Shown here: positions 31,916 through 44,733 of the stretch, in pieces
How positions within the stretch are numbered: the stretch's first letter is position 1
Layout: every line of letters starts with the position of its first letter
Origin: Tenebrio molitor
Taxonomy: Eukaryota; Arthropoda; Insecta; Coleoptera; Tenebrionidae
Length of the DNA: 64,000 bases
Assembly: GCF_963966145.1 (NCBI RefSeq)
Contig: NC_091050.1
Coordinates: forward strand, 12,648,001-12,712,000
Direction of reading: 5' to 3'
Made by a program: the position numbers and the translations under genes
The notes under the pieces: generated by a model
Told to the model about the DNA's origin: nothing
Databases searched by the model: none
The model's input: the letters and a program-made list of their open reading frames with translations, nothing else

Positions 31916-34236
31916 TTTGCTAAATGGTCCAGGATGTACACATTTTCCATTTTGCATCAATTGTGCATTTTCCAAAGCAACAAATCCAGCTGGTCCAGAT
32001 CTTGAGAAAGAACAACCCATCATTTTTTTCTTCTAGGTTGCTTCACATTGACTGTATCAACACCCATGGTGAAGGTGTTATCAAATCGGAGATTGTTTAC
32101 CACTTACTACATTATTTCAGTATTTTTCAAAATATCTTTTTATCAATTTTAGAATGGCACAATTTCCACCTGGATAAAAAATGAGCGTTCTACTCTTCTC
32201 CTCCAGAAAAAGAATGCACCTTTCTACATAACCGATTTGTCTCCACTCGACGCCTGCGGACATCTGTTTGCGATAAACGTCCCTAACACGGTAAACAAAG
32301 CGTTAACTTGTTAAAGTTCGAGTAGGATCCAATTTGATGTTGAGAGAATTCCAGGCAATCAATTTCGATCTGGTCTAATGACGGATAATAAAAACAAAAC
32401 AGTGGAATTGAAAAATGAACTGTCACAAACCGAACGTGGGGCAGAGACGCAGGTGGCATTGTTTGCCCAGTTAAAAGATCCTTCAGCAATTGTATTTGAT
32501 TATTTGCGAACACTGGGTGCACATTGTTGCTTATTTATTCACGAGCCACGCTGACCATGAAACGTGTTAAAGCTTTCACAAGAGAAATGGAAATAAAACA
32601 GGTGCGGAGTATAAATTTTAAGTGTCCATTCGATTTTGGAAGTTTTCTGAGCAGCTGTCCGGCGATTTTATTATCATGGGAGCGCTTCGCAGGTTGGAAA
32701 GATGGAAATCGTTAAACAAAATCGTCAAGGTTTCGCCGAAAATAAACAAAATTTTTGTGTGGAAGCGGCAGTCATTTCCAGTCGGTGAGTCCCACCTGCG
32801 GAGGAAGTGCAAACATTCAAGTAAGTCCGTTTCGAGTCGATTTTATGTAGATCAATTGTGAGAGTGAGGTGCTGTCATAAAAGAGATAAGCGATTTGTGA
32901 ATAATTAAAAAGAATGTTTGCTCGCGTCGCTCGATTAAATTGATGGACATCGGTGTTTGCTCGGTTCCAGTTTTAGTAGGCTGGAATTCGGAGAGCTTTT
33001 TCAAAGCGATTGATCACGTGGAGTGGGTCTCGACTGGCTGGATGGGCTATCGATTTCAGAACGGGTTTGTCATTTTTAATCGGGATCTTTAACAACTCAT
33101 TGTGAGGCGACTTCCATTTTGCCTCTACAAACTTTGCGTTTCGCGATTATGACCAGCTTTTGTGTTTCTCGTGTTTTTTTTTTACTCTATCGATACGAAA
33201 TTATTCGCCGCAAATTTTGCTAAATTGAACGAATCAAGACGATATTTCAGCGTCATCAAAACCGAACGATTTCACCTGGTTTTGTTATCTTTCGTTTTTA
33301 ACAACTTTGCAAATAGTTTTATCAAACACTAACAACTATGCATATTCTGCATAATGCATATGTACAGTATACTCTATAAAGTGCGTACGTTAATAACGTT
33401 TGTGGTCTTTCTTGAAGTTCCTTGTTTGATGACGTGGCATTGCGAAAACTTTAACTTCGTCATAGCGAACTACCATTTGTTAAAGTCATGGAAAAGTATT
33501 CAATGGACGATGATTCAAAAAGTAAAGTGATAAAAATTGGAAAATATTCCAATGGGAAGCTTCTTCTGGGAAAACAACTAAATTTGCTAGGATTATAAAA
33601 ATAAAACCAAGATAGTGGCGGGAAATTTTTTATTTGATGTAATATCTATAACTGCAATAAGAGATTATTAAAAATTTGTAGTTTGACTCTCGAGTCTATT
33701 TCTTGATTCAAAAAGTACCTACTTCAATGTTTCTAATATTTTTAGAAACATCTTGACAACAGTCCACATCGAAAGATGTAAGAGATCTTTTCAACGAAAC
33801 ATCGAAGTACATAATAGTTACTTAAGATATGTGTAAAAAGTTGTCATTTATTGCACGAACGGGTTTAAAATACGACCTTGGTTCGAGGGAGTATTTTAAA
33901 GGATGTGAGTGCAACAAAGGAACTTTTTACACGTATGTCTTACAACATTTTATCTACGATCGTGAGATCATCGCACCGGTTTCAACATAAATTTGTATAA
34001 AATAATTATTATTGATTCAATATTTTATGAATAACCAAAGTGGTTTGAGAACCACGTCGTTTAGCAACCTACTTCTAAACAATGTTTCCAACAAATTGTA
34101 TTGTTCTATTCTGACAGTTCTGTGCCGTAAAAGCGTGTACTAAAAGTTTTATGGCACGATTCCGTCAGTTCACTAAATGTCAACTTTGACAACGATTTTT
34201 AGTGCAAAAAGTGCCTACTTTTTACACGATCGTAGA
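31916..34236. other. Intergenic, no gene recognised
   Basis: AT-rich with short frames at 32283-32522 (-) and 32524-32861 (+) that carry no recognisable motif. GC-richer patch at about 32.6-33.1 kb. Nothing else can be supported. Confidence 0.4.
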
Positions 34237-34424
34237 TAAAGGGTATTTTTTTAAATTTGGCGTTGAAGAGTCGATTGTGAATGAACCACTCGTCTTAAAA
34301 ACACAACGTTTTTAAATTGCAAAAACACAAACAACGCAAAAAGTGAGGTTAAGTTTAAAGAGCTGATTAGAGTTGTAATCCGGTGGTGCGTTCACAAAAG
34401 CCAAATTTAAAAAAACACTCGTTA
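34237..34424. mobile_element. MITE family A, copy 3
   Basis: Element 34239-34422 is flanked by TA and contains TTGGCGTTGAAGAGTCGATT near one end and GGTGGTGCGTTCAC near the other, as in the copy at 3480-3673. The tips have drifted (AAGGGTATTT / AAACACTCGT). Confidence 0.7.
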
Positions 34425-37400
34425 TATTTCGTCCATTAAACCAGAAGTTTCTTCTTCTTCTTTAGCTCATTGGTATTGAAACTTTAGTAGTAGGTATTCA
34501 AATTCCATTTCTACGCGAAAATTTTTCTTTAAGTTAATAATTATTTTTCTTTGGAGAATAAACACAAAAAGCTGCAGTTTTGTTTTATTGCAACGTTAGT
34601 TTTTGACGAACTTTGTTTCAAGAACACAATTCTTCATGAATTCGATGCAACTGTGAAATAACCTTGTACAATTCACCCTTGAAGTTATTTTTGCAGAAAT
34701 TATTTTGTTCAGGTTCATTGAATAGAAAATGTCCGTGGGTGCTGTCAGATTTAGTTGAATAAAGTTAATGGAAATTGCACTTGATCTAAAGAGTGATTAA
34801 ATAGAGATTCAACTTTCGGGTTAGTAATTTGTCGACTATTAATGAATTAAATTAATTAAAGTGCTCCACACAGATCTTGTTTGCTTCTCTCATTACTTAA
34901 CTCAACTATTGATGAGAGTTTGTTAAATTTAAATATTTTATTGGAAATTATGTTTCGAAGAGTTCTGCGGTTGTCCTATTTTAAATACATATTTTCCTAC
35001 AAGTGGTAAAGTACTGCTTAGTAATTTCCTTGCAATATCGTGGCAATTAAATGTGGGTTTTTAAGAAAACAGCGACTTTTCGCAAAATCTTAATTGTTTT
35101 AATCCGGTTTTGAAGTAAGCGAGTCATTTCAATTTACAACGTGGTCCTTTATCAGCTCTTATCAAATATTATTAATTCTTGACAATGATAAAATTTTACA
35201 GTATTTACCCATTATAAAGGCAATTACTCAGTAAAATGATTGTAGGACTAGCGTAAAGCGCGTGTCGCACACTTCACCTCGTCCGTAATAGCCATCATAA
35301 CACACTCGTGGCATAATATAGCAATTTTTTTGCTTACATTACAAACAATGTAATAATAATTTTATTTTAACTTTAGACCTTTGTTACCCAATCACAAAGT
35401 AATTTTCAGCCAAGAATCTTAATTTGTCTTCCTTAATCCTTAATTATCTTTATTGCGTTCTTTCTTCTCTCCTTCCAAGAGTTTTTCTTCCTTCACGTTC
35501 ATTTTTATCTCTCCGTAATTTGCTGGAGGATGTTTTTAACTTTTACAACATACGTCACAGAATTTTAAGATTGATCGATTACTAGACATACCCCAAGATA
35601 AAAATCTGAACTTTTATCACGTTATACATTAACATCCAATAAATCAAGAAAGTAAAAGCTTTCAGCAGTCGTAATGGAAAAACTGACTCACCGAAACCTC
35701 AAAGCAATCCTGAAAATTATATTGTTTAAATCTTGTAAATTATAATTTTAAGTTAGAATTATTATAAATCGTCGAAATCGTTGCTTGCCACGTTGTAAAC
35801 TCAATTAGCTGGTAACAACGTGGAAGTTTGGCAACGTCGCGTTCACAGACTTGACAGGCGGAAATCTTTTCTTTAACAAAAAATTGTTATGTAAGGTACC
35901 AATTTTTTTCATTTATCGTTTAGCCAGTACGAAGGCCTATCAGAAAAAGAAGAAAAAGTGGGCGTTGTCATTTAAAAAATTTATTGATGACGTCATAATT
36001 AGGAGATGAAAAGCTGTCAACATAAGTAAAGTATGTACTGAAGAATATACACTTTTTAAAAACAAAGTTGACGTCTTCGAGGATTTTTCCAGAAATTAGT
36101 ACCTATGTACTTAGAGTTTTATCGAATTTATTCCGAATTTTACGAACCGTACCTATATCAGATTTGAAAATGGTTGTCGATGCAGTTGGTCATGAAAATG
36201 CACACCGGCCTTTAGATTTAGTTACAAAAAGTAACTAAATATCAACTTTGAGGTTATGATCTAAAAGTGAGAAATAAGAATTGTTTATAATAATCACCAA
36301 ATTCCCTGACGTTACCAGATATTTTTTGGTTAGAAGACGTATTTATTAAGGGGGTCATTCACGAAATCCGGTAAGGCTCGATAAGACATTGCAAATTCAA
36401 AACGATGATATTGTATTTTTTGCATTGTAGGTAGTTGCCGTTTTAACGATTTACAAATTATCTGGGTTTCGTGAATCTACTCCGTAGTTAATGAATGCCT
36501 AAGTCTAAAAACAGGAAATCATAAGGCGTTCGTTCTTTTTGACCTTGACGTTTTTTTGACAATTGAAATGTTAACCATAGAACTGTAAAATTACCATAAA
36601 TGGCCGTACTGCCAACTTAAATTTGAATTTTCAGGGACAACTGTGTCGACAACCAGTTTCAAATCTAATAATTTTTTGTAGGTTGTTTAATTCCCTAGTC
36701 ATTTTCATATTACTCGCTTGGCACGTATGATATTTTAAATTATTCATCGTTGTTTAGTTTTGTTACCTGTTTTCAGTTTTTCACTTTCATTTACAGACTT
36801 TATTATATTCTTCTACTCTTAGATGTTGCATTTCGCTTTAAAATTATCAAAATCAAAACATAACCTAAATTTATTTTACTATTGCTACTAGATTTGACAC
36901 ATGTATACTCTAGAGAGAAAATTTCTTAGCCAAGTACAGTCAAAATGAACATTTTATTAAAAATTTCATTTTTTTACAAACTCAACGATGCTCAAGCTCT
37001 TATCGCTCTTCACTTCTTCGAATATCGTCAAATCACGTGGTCGTCTTGCTTCCGAAGATATTTAATTAATTCTGTCGTCGTAATGCAAAAGTGAGCATCA
37101 TTAAACGTTGAGCTCGCAGTACTCCACGTGTCAGTTTTTTATTTGAGTTAGAGAAAGTGTCGAATCCTTTTGGTGGTTGCGGTGTTGATAATTCGGAGGT
37201 CCTGACAGGTCCTCGAAGGGTCGAGAGAGTCGACATCAATAAAGCCAAAGTTGGCCATTTGTTTCTTCAACGAGACGATACAAATTTAAGGAAAGTTGGA
37301 AATTCCGCACATGTATGTGGAAAGTTTGTCGTTCAGAAAAGTTGTGGTGGCGGGATCCAAAGGATCGAGTGCGGGGTGACGACTTATCAACTTCTTAGAA

Positions 37401-40400
37401 ATATATATCTGTCGGACCCGTCGAGAATGCGAATGCGGCCGGTGGCGAATCAGCAACGCGACACTCGATGCAGGAACGCGGCGGCAGGATTTGCAGGAAA
37501 TGAACAGGAAATGGCTTCTTTCGATTTTCGATTAAATCCCTCGAATTTGTTTTACTTAATTATCGGAGAAATGTAAACGGATTACGGTTCATCTCGACCG
37601 CAAACGAGAAAACTTCCCCCGGAAGAAAAGTGGGGGCGGCGGGGTCAAGCCTCATTATTTCATCAAAGTGGACACATCCCGATGCTTGGTATGCAAAGCC
37701 GCGTTATTTACATATAATCGAGGAGGCCCGGATATCCCTTTGCAGGAGGAAACTCGCCGCTCTCTGGACGATAACATGCAGCCCTTCTTGTAATTTGCCA
37801 ATATCTCCTCCACGTTCGGATAGCAAGGATTTTTCAGTAATCGCAACCATATTTCAGAGGTAAAAATGTAAAACAATAAGAGAACGGACGACCGACCCCT
37901 ATAAATTTTATGAGATTTTTCGGATGTTTATCTCCATCCCTTTTATCCCGGCAAACGAAAATGTTACAGGTTATTAAATATGACAGGGGAAGGAAAACGA
38001 GCTCTTGTGGCTGCTTGATGGGCGGATCGCCCTTCAGACGTCGCATCCCTTAATAACATCAGACAGAACACAAAAATACAAATTCTCTCGAAGAAACCCT
38101 CCAAAAAAATACACGAAAAATCCTACAGTGTGATGGTTAGTGGGGGTAGTTTTTGGTGCGGTGTAAACTGCAATAAATTACTTAAGTCTTATCTTAACCC
38201 CGCATCAGCGCTTGAACTGAATTTTGGTCGAGACCCTCCACAAACAAACAAGATTTGGAGGGTAACAAAATTAATTATGTTTGTTATTTACTGTCAAACT
38301 AAATGGGACGGTTGGATATTCGTCCTTTACTGCTAGTCCTGTCAAAAGGGACACAACTGGAAAAAAATCCTTTAAAAAATATTTAGCTAGGAACTATCAC
38401 GTGAACACCTCGTGACTGCTCCACTGGTTCGCCGCGCCAACTATAGATAGATCTCAAGATGAGCTAAAAAAACAGTGAGTGTGTCTAAAAATCAACTATG
38501 TAATAATATTTTTACACAAAAACACGTTGAAAATCTTCCACCAACTCTCATTTAAATAAATAAGTGATTAATTGTCAATGTGGTCATAACGATAACCACT
38601 AATTACCCATTTCAGCTCAATCCAACTATTGTCAGTGTAATTTCCAACACCTTAATCAACAACACTCGCCATGACAAATTTTCTGATTTTTAAGAAGTTA
38701 TCGATCTCCTCCTGCCACTCGATTTGCATTTCATCCGGTTTTTTACCTCCTAATTGCATCACGGGCTTGGTTAAAATGCAGTCAAGACACCGATACCGCA
38801 TTTGCATTTTAACATTCATCCTCGGCTCCCACAACGACTAAATAGCGTAAAATCGCGACATTGAAGGCGGTGACTCACAAGGTCTTCTCTAAATTCGTGG
38901 CTAACGGAAGTCATTGTAGAGGTGTGGTGTGGTATTTAACTAGTGGGACAATTCCAAAAATTGTGCAGACATTTTTCCACTCGAATTAATTGTCTGGCAG
39001 GAATTCGCTGGCTGCGGCTGATAGATTGGGCCGGGAGATGAAGGAATGACAATTCTGGGTGTTTCACGCGAGTGCAAATGAAATCTGTGCGGCGTTAATC
39101 TCTTTGCAAATGTTAGTTAATTAGATCCCAACTAATTTCCCACTTTTAATTATGATTTGGGGATTATCGCCGCACTCCATCACGCGTTGTATCAGATTTT
39201 TACTTCTTGAGTTGGCGCTCTGCACGCGAGAGTTAGAGCTAGAGGGCCAGCCCGTTCCGGTATTTATTAGCATTCTGCCTCACTTTTCGCCCTCTAATCC
39301 GCAAGATTTATAGAGGGCGTTTTTAATTATCATACGCCAGGTAGAAGTATCGGATGCGTTCCGGTCGCATCGTTAAAACCGAACCGTAATATTTTTTTCG
39401 ACGCAGTTTTAATTAAAATCAAGGATTATTTCCTTCTCCCCCGTTTTTTCGCCGCATCAATTTCGTTTTATGCCGCCTTTGAACTTTACGATTCGGGCCC
39501 GGTCATCTTTTTTAATTAACAAACAAATAATAAAAATATCTGAGGCTGGCGCTGTTTCACGTAGCGATGAGATAAGATGCGATCTGGGCTTAATTAAATA
39601 TGAAAAATTTTCGCCGAGTCGGTTCCCACCCCCGGCCTTGGCGATTTGCATGCGGGAATGGGGGCAGGAGTGTTTCCTGCAATAAATTTGGCAACGTTCC
39701 GAATGATTTACTTTTTCTATGCGATACAAAACTGTACAAAAATGTTACACGCAATGTAGACACTGTCCCACCCAGGAGCTCCACAGGTGCGTCGATATCG
39801 CAGGATAATTCGTCCTGGCGGGCACACCACCCAGACACGCACCGTGACGATCGATACGAAAAATTCCATCCCCTTCAATTATTAACGGCTGTGGGTCCCG
39901 TGTATTGTTTTGAACTTTCTCGTTAGCAGACGTCGACTTTTCTGAGACCTCTGGAACAGACGAAAAGGAGAAACAGATAATCAAATCGCGAAACTTCAAA
40001 CTAACTTTGTTCTTGTTTATTTTCAATTTGTCTAAAATGTGTACATCGGGCGGGATTCGATAAACGACAATAAGTTTGTTACACACAAAAAAGATTCTTA
40101 TAAAGCACATCCGCCGCACAACTTTTACGGCGGACATAAGTTGCAGCTCTGATAAAACCTAATCCGCTTTTTGGGGGCCCGTCCTGCGATTTCAAAAACT
40201 CACGCTAAATATGGTTTACGGGGCGTTTATTTGGTGGCGGTTTTGGAAAATAACGCCGCTTTTAAATCGCAATAATGTCATCGCGCTCGGCCAACCTTAA
40301 AGGGATCAGTGGCGCCACCGACCACCGGGCTTTCCGCTGGTTTATGAGCGGCAAAAGCTCGCGTGAAGAACTATTCTGCTCCCGGTTGGGTAGTTTCGGT

Positions 40401-41090
40401 GCAGTTTCATTAATTTAGCTAATTTTGTAATTACATTGAGAGCAGTCATTTTCATTAAAGCGATTAAGTGACGCTTCTTTTAAAAGAGATCTGTAAGCTC
40501 CACAAAGCTCGAAAACGCTCCTGAATTTGTGGCCTGGCGCTTCAATAGTAATTCTGAATTACTGTTGTACGTTGGGAATTGGTGATGTTAGAAAAATGTT
40601 TGATTTTTTACTTTCAGTTGTGTTACAAAATCCTTTTTGTAATTTGCCTCCATTTTGATTCTCTAGTAGACATATTAACGAACGCGACGTCATCATCTGC
40701 GATGTCGTTATAGCCATTAATTCACGGCATATTTTACGAAAATTTTTAGGTTGTCAAAGCTTGATGCGGAATTATCTTGTCATGCATGTCAGTTTAAATT
40801 AGAAAATGTGTCAAGAACAGGAAGTGTCCAGTGGAAAAATTTGACCGTATTTTTAGCAATTTCAGGTATTTCAAGCGGCGTACATGCAAGATTTACTTGA
40901 TTATCTTCCATATTCGTGTTTTGTGACAGAATTTGGAGAAAACAAAAGGCGACTAAATCAAATTTTTACTTTTAAAATTAAGACATTACCAACCGTCACA
41001 AAAATCCCTAAATCGACTAAAGTGAACATTTTTTGTTTAAAAACGGCTTAAAAAGGGTAAATTACAAAAAATAGTACCTATAAAAAAATC
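34425..41090. other. Intergenic, possible ANO10 last exon and small repeats
   Basis: No complete gene recognised. It contains a foldback of about 135 bp at 36350-36486 (arms ATTCACGAAA). GC-richer blocks lie at 37.1-38.0 and 38.9-40.4 kb. Two candidate 3'-terminal exons for the anoctamin gene are at 38652-38837 and 39882-39950 on the minus strand. A 139-codon plus-strand frame at 37157-37576 has no recognisable domain. The stretch at 35287-35325 recurs at 49326-49375. Confidence 0.4.
36350..36486. repeat. Short foldback element
   Basis: GGGTCATTCACGAAATCC on the left pairs imperfectly with GGGTTTCGTGAATCTACTCC on the right, with an AT-rich middle. A target duplication is not clear. Confidence 0.5.
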
Positions 41091-41192
41091 GTTTCATCAG
41101 ATCTTGAAGCACTCATTCTTTAAAATAACTCGTGGCTACGCCACTCGTTTTTTAAACTTGAATTCGGTGCTTCAAGAATGGTCTTATGAAAC
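41091..41192. repeat. Palindromic foldback element
   Basis: GTTTCATCAGATCTTGAAGC at the left and GCTTCAAGAATGGTC...ATGAAAC at the right are inverted repeats, and the inner arms pair through to CTCGTGG/CCACTCG at the centre. About 100 bp with imperfect arms; MITE-like. Confidence 0.65.
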
Positions 41193-42995
41193 TTGTTTTT
41201 TAATATACTATTTTTTACCACCACGTAAAATCAATCATTTCTGGTTGGATCTGATTTATTTTTTTTACATTATTTGTCAACTTTAAACGAGTTGCTTTGC
41301 AATATTGCTTAAAAATGGAATTCTCCAGATATTAATACCACAAATCTCCAAAGAAAAGTTTACTTTTTCCCATTTTCATATTTTTAAATTAAGAAAAAAA
41401 AAACAATCGGAATGACTGTTGTTTTTCGTTTCTTGTTTTATAATACCTATTTATGATACTAGTGTGAAAAGACAAGCTTGTGAAAGTTTACATACAAGTG
41501 CTTTAATCGTACTTTTCACCCAAGGGTCGTACAAAATGTTTTCTCTACGAACGTTAAACTATTAAAAAATTAAATTTTGAATTTGTAATCAAAGCATCTG
41601 AAAAATTGCTGTACCTAACTAAAGTAACGAGAGTTTGTTTTTATAGTTTTTTTTTACAAACAACAGCCTTAATTATTAATATGTCTCCAAGATTTGAAGA
41701 ATTTTTGATTTGATTGTATATCTTATAATTTCTTTACACTAGTGCGAAAAGAACAGCTGTTTTCGCACTCGTGCGTTAAAGTGGCGTTTATCAAACTGAA
41801 ATGACAACCGAAAAGTGTGATTTTTCGATCGTGAGCGGGAAAAAACTACGCTTCTGTGAGACGCAATTTATTATTTTACTTTGACAGTTTATTTTTATTT
41901 TAAACATTGAAATTGTGTACCACTTAAGAATATTTAATTATTAAGTGGTTATACCAATGAATTTGACATTGCTAAATGTTAATTATTGCTAACCATTAGT
42001 CTAATAAGGGTAGATTTTTCTATTTTTTTTTATTTTCAATAAAAATACATAATCACCATTTAGAACAATTTTTTTCTCTCGCGATATGTTGTCTGGAACA
42101 GCTTTTTTTCGGACTAGAATAATTGTTTTTGTTAATAAAAATTTCTTTAACCAAATTTCCTAAACACAAATTTCTAATACATATTAATTCATTAATCATT
42201 AATTTAAAGGAAAAACAAATATTTTGTTTATTTTTGAAACTATGGGGCGTTCAAATAAAACTGTGGTCAAGTGTACGTTGACAAATTTTACAAACGCCCA
42301 TTATCTAGCATAGTACCTAACATTTAGCTAAGTGACAAACCATTGACTTTCCGTCTTAAATCTCTTATTTCCACTTGCTTAAATCATTTTGTAATATGAG
42401 ATTTTAGTTACTTACTTGAAAAAACTTTCGAAAAAAATAGAGGAGCGTAAAATGAAAATCGAAAAAATTTTACCTCAAATTTGAGGTTATACTTGCCAAG
42501 AGTGACAGGCAATAGCTACGAGGTTTCATAAGCTATAAATATAATTTGTGAGAAAGGATTTTATTTAGACACCTGACACAATTATTACACTTTGGCTAAT
42601 TTCCAAAAAAAAAAAAAAAAAATCAAGAGAATTTTAAGCGTAACGATACTGTTTCATGCAATATGTTGTTATTTTCATGGAATTTACTATTTATAACATT
42701 ATAAATAAATAAAGTACTTATTCTAAGAATTAGCTAGGGTCACTAATCTAATAAAAAAAAATATAATAATCCAAGTATATTTTATTTTTATTTTAGAATT
42801 ATTATTAGAGGTACAGAAAAATATTAATACTTAACGGTAAAGGCTTCATTTTTTCTCTAATTAAATTAACATTTAATTTTATCAGTCAAGAAAAACTTAT
42901 CGACTCATAATATAATAATAATAAAAATAAATAGTTTTTGTAAATAAAATACCTTGTCAGTTTAAAGAAGACGGTCTAATTCATCCTCTTTAATG
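41193..42995. other. AT-rich intergenic sequence
   Basis: No gene recognised. A small perfect hairpin (AGTGCGAAAA...TTTTCGCACT) lies at about 41745-41773. An 18-base poly-A run is at 42605-42622. Confidence 0.5.
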
Positions 42996-43379
42996 TACAG
43001 TCGCGAGTATTAAATCTTGGTCGTCAAGGTCATTTTGAAATTTCCCGCTGCTGTCACAAATTAAAAATTTTGCCTGCTTAATTAGGGCCAATGTCAATCA
43101 AACGTCAATAAAAAAAAATTGTCAAAGTTTTATTCTAAACATTCAAAATTATAACCCCAATTTCATATTTTAACAGAGTAAAAATTATTTCGCTGATAGA
43201 GAGGGATGTGTCAGAAGCTAGGGTGGCAACCCAGTTGGGATTTCCAAAAAGCTGACAAGATCTTGACAAGACAAGACAAATAGAACTTATTAGAGGTTAT
43301 GCCCGTTTCACACTATAGAGCACTTTCCGTTGCGTCAAAGAATGACCTTGACGACCAAAATTTATTGCTCGCGACAGTA
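42996..43379. mobile_element. MITE family C, copy 1 (CAGTCGCGAG ends)
   Basis: Element 42998-43377, 380 bp, is flanked by TA. The left end CAGTCGCGAG...TTGGTCGTCAAGGTCATT pairs with the right end AATGACCTTGACGACCAAAA...CTCGCGACAG over about 45 bases. A shorter relative lies at 61351-61600. Confidence 0.8.
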
Positions 43380-44733
43380 TAAACCATTCACGATTATTTC
43401 AAATTCGGACTATCTATGAAAATCTGACATTTTAGTTGGCAATATTGTGATTTGTCTTAATAAATCTATTTTAGGTTATAAATGAACCGAACACTGCTCC
43501 CAAGTTGTTACATTTTTTAAATAATTGAACGCATTAGGAACAATAATCGTAAAATTGTAATTGAAATGAAACATATATATTTGTAGGGCAGTTCTGGGTA
43601 AATTCTTATTAACTAAATTAATGACGGAATTGACAACAATGCGAATATTTAAAAACGAAACGTCATATGACAGGACCTGACGCCAATCTAACAAAAAAAT
43701 ATCGCGGCCTCCTGCGTGTTTAAAATAATCGTGAACGGCATATATGTCCTATGATGTGTATTTTAATTTTCATTTTCCTTATTTTTATTAAGGATGATCA
43801 AGTGACGGAGAAATTTGCCTCGCCTGTATATTGTCTGGAACAATTTTTACCAAATATTAAAAATGAAGACCTTTGTCAGATCTTGTGAAGGAACATTTTG
43901 CAGGTGTAAAATAATAGTTTTCAATATATTCTTTCAAACAAAGAAACAAAACTAAAATCACAAATCAGTATTTAGTTTAGTTTAATGAAATTTGATTTGT
44001 CGTCAAATTTCCTTCACTTTAACGAAAACAATCGAGTTTTCAACAAAACTTGTATCAATCGGTATATTCTTGTCACTTTTAAACGCAAAACACCTAATTC
44101 ACAAGACAATAACTAGGGCCATTGCAATGTCAAGCCTGAAATTAAAAAAAAATCTTTCGTGACGAATTTATTTAACCTGCAGCGAAAATTCTTCCCTTAA
44201 ATTAGCCTCGAACCTACCATTCGAAAACGTCCATCTTGGCGCGGCCATCATTCCGGAAGAATTACAGGCCAATTACCCGGAAAACGTTGAATTTCCACAA
44301 AATCCACCGTACCACCTATTAGGGAAATTGCTCCACCCGGACCTGTGCCAAGCCGCAAATTATTGAACCCGGCTACGCCACTGCCTACCCTTTCCGATTC
44401 GGAAAAACTCCGCAGGAAAACATCGAACATTCCGCTTCAATATTGCATCGGCGAACTCTCGGCGAACCCCTGAACTTTTCATGAGGCCGTGAACAGGTGA
44501 CGATTTTCTCTGAGTGCTCGGGCAAAAAAAAAATGGAAACGGCTCGCGGCAATCCCACACCCCCGCAGACGCACCCTCATCCGAGCAACAAGTATCGGCG
44601 AAATCAAAATATCGCAGACGAAATCGATAGCGTCCCCTGTTTGTTTCCGGGGTAAACAATCTTGGCCCGCCGCTCCCCGCACAAACACCCCCAACCGCCG
44701 TCCCCGACGCTAATTCCGCCCCCGACAACTCAC
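43380..44733. other. Downstream flank of ANO10 exon 7
   Basis: AT-rich to about 44.2 kb, then GC-richer. It should be the last intron of the anoctamin gene if its C-terminal exon lies further left. No exon recognised within it. Confidence 0.4.

Noticed and set aside
37157..37576. 139-codon plus-strand frame
   Set aside because: No recognisable domain, no clear promoter or splice context; a frame of this length can occur by chance in a GC-richer patch. Left uncalled.
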